From NCBI GenBank assembly GCA_029067255.1, contig JAIEEW010000157.1, forward strand, positions 1 to 12,444: DNA of 12,444 nucleotides, read 5' to 3'. The stretch comes from Clostridia bacterium. GTDB lineage: Bacteria > Bacillota > Clostridia > Christensenellales > UBA3700. Below the pieces are notes generated by a model. It was not told the origin of the DNA, made no database searches, and worked only from the letters and a program-made list of their open reading frames with translations. Each line of letters starts with the position of its first letter. The stretch's first letter is position 1. Shown here in pieces: positions 12,401 through 12,444 of this stretch. A program made the translations under genes and the position numbers.

Positions 12401-12444
12401 TTTTCAAGGTGTTACTTTGTTTATACTCTCGTAATATTGAGAGT

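Larger units (their letters stand above)
12051..12444. other. Gene-free repeat and hairpin region to window end
   Basis: No credible ORF on either strand. It holds three copies of a short repeat (listed separately) and a series of stem-loops: CCGAC/GTCGG at 12205-12247 with an inner AAAC/GTTT stem, an 11-bp stem at 12297-12336, a 9-bp stem at 12354-12389, and ACTCTC/GAGAGT at 12425-12444 cut by the window end. The first part (12051-12174) shows nothing recognisable. Confidence 0.6.

Overview
The window reads as a chromosomal stretch of a moderately AT-rich, low-GC Gram-positive bacterium, most likely a member of the Clostridia and possibly an uncultured gut lineage. This rests on strong AAGGAGG-type ribosome binding sites, TTGACA/TATAAT promoters, a comEC-holA gene pair, a CdaA-type diadenylate cyclase, a DUF1015 protein and a YclM-type aspartate kinase. 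No plasmid, phage, transposase or CRISPR signature was found. The species assignment is inference only.

Layout. 1-1338 is the 3' part of acetolactate synthase (ilvB), which enters from outside the window. 1339-1587 is a gene-free stretch of hairpins, including a short copy of a tRNA 3' end. tRNA-Leu(CAA) lies on the minus strand at 1588-1674. Inorganic pyrophosphatase follows at 1823-2356 with its own promoter and terminator. A tightly packed plus-strand unit then covers 2443-7606: comEC, holA, a five-helix membrane protein, and a lipoprotein built on an M28 peptidase fold. A strong promoter and a strong terminator isolate cdaA (7714-8523) as its own unit. A DUF1015 gene (8610-9857) follows directly behind that terminator. 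At 9893-10501 a small zinc-ribbon membrane protein and an XRE regulator are divergently transcribed around two tandem palindromic operators. Aspartate kinase (10630-11979) is followed by a terminator and about 400 bp of repeats and hairpins that runs to the window end.

How the genes work together. Most are housekeeping: branched-chain and aspartate-family amino acid synthesis, pyrophosphate removal, clamp loading and c-di-AMP signalling. The less ordinary parts are three. First, the lipoprotein keeps the M28 scaffold but has lost nearly all metal-ligand positions, and it is co-expressed with an unrecognised membrane protein. Second, ComEC has a C-terminal metallo-beta-lactamase domain whose metal motif is gone. 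Third, in the regulator/zinc-ribbon module a 17-bp palindrome exactly fills the spacer of one promoter and a second copy sits 20 bp away. No single spectacular new system is evident. The best candidates for one are the five-helix protein plus pseudo-M28 pair and the self-contained regulator module.
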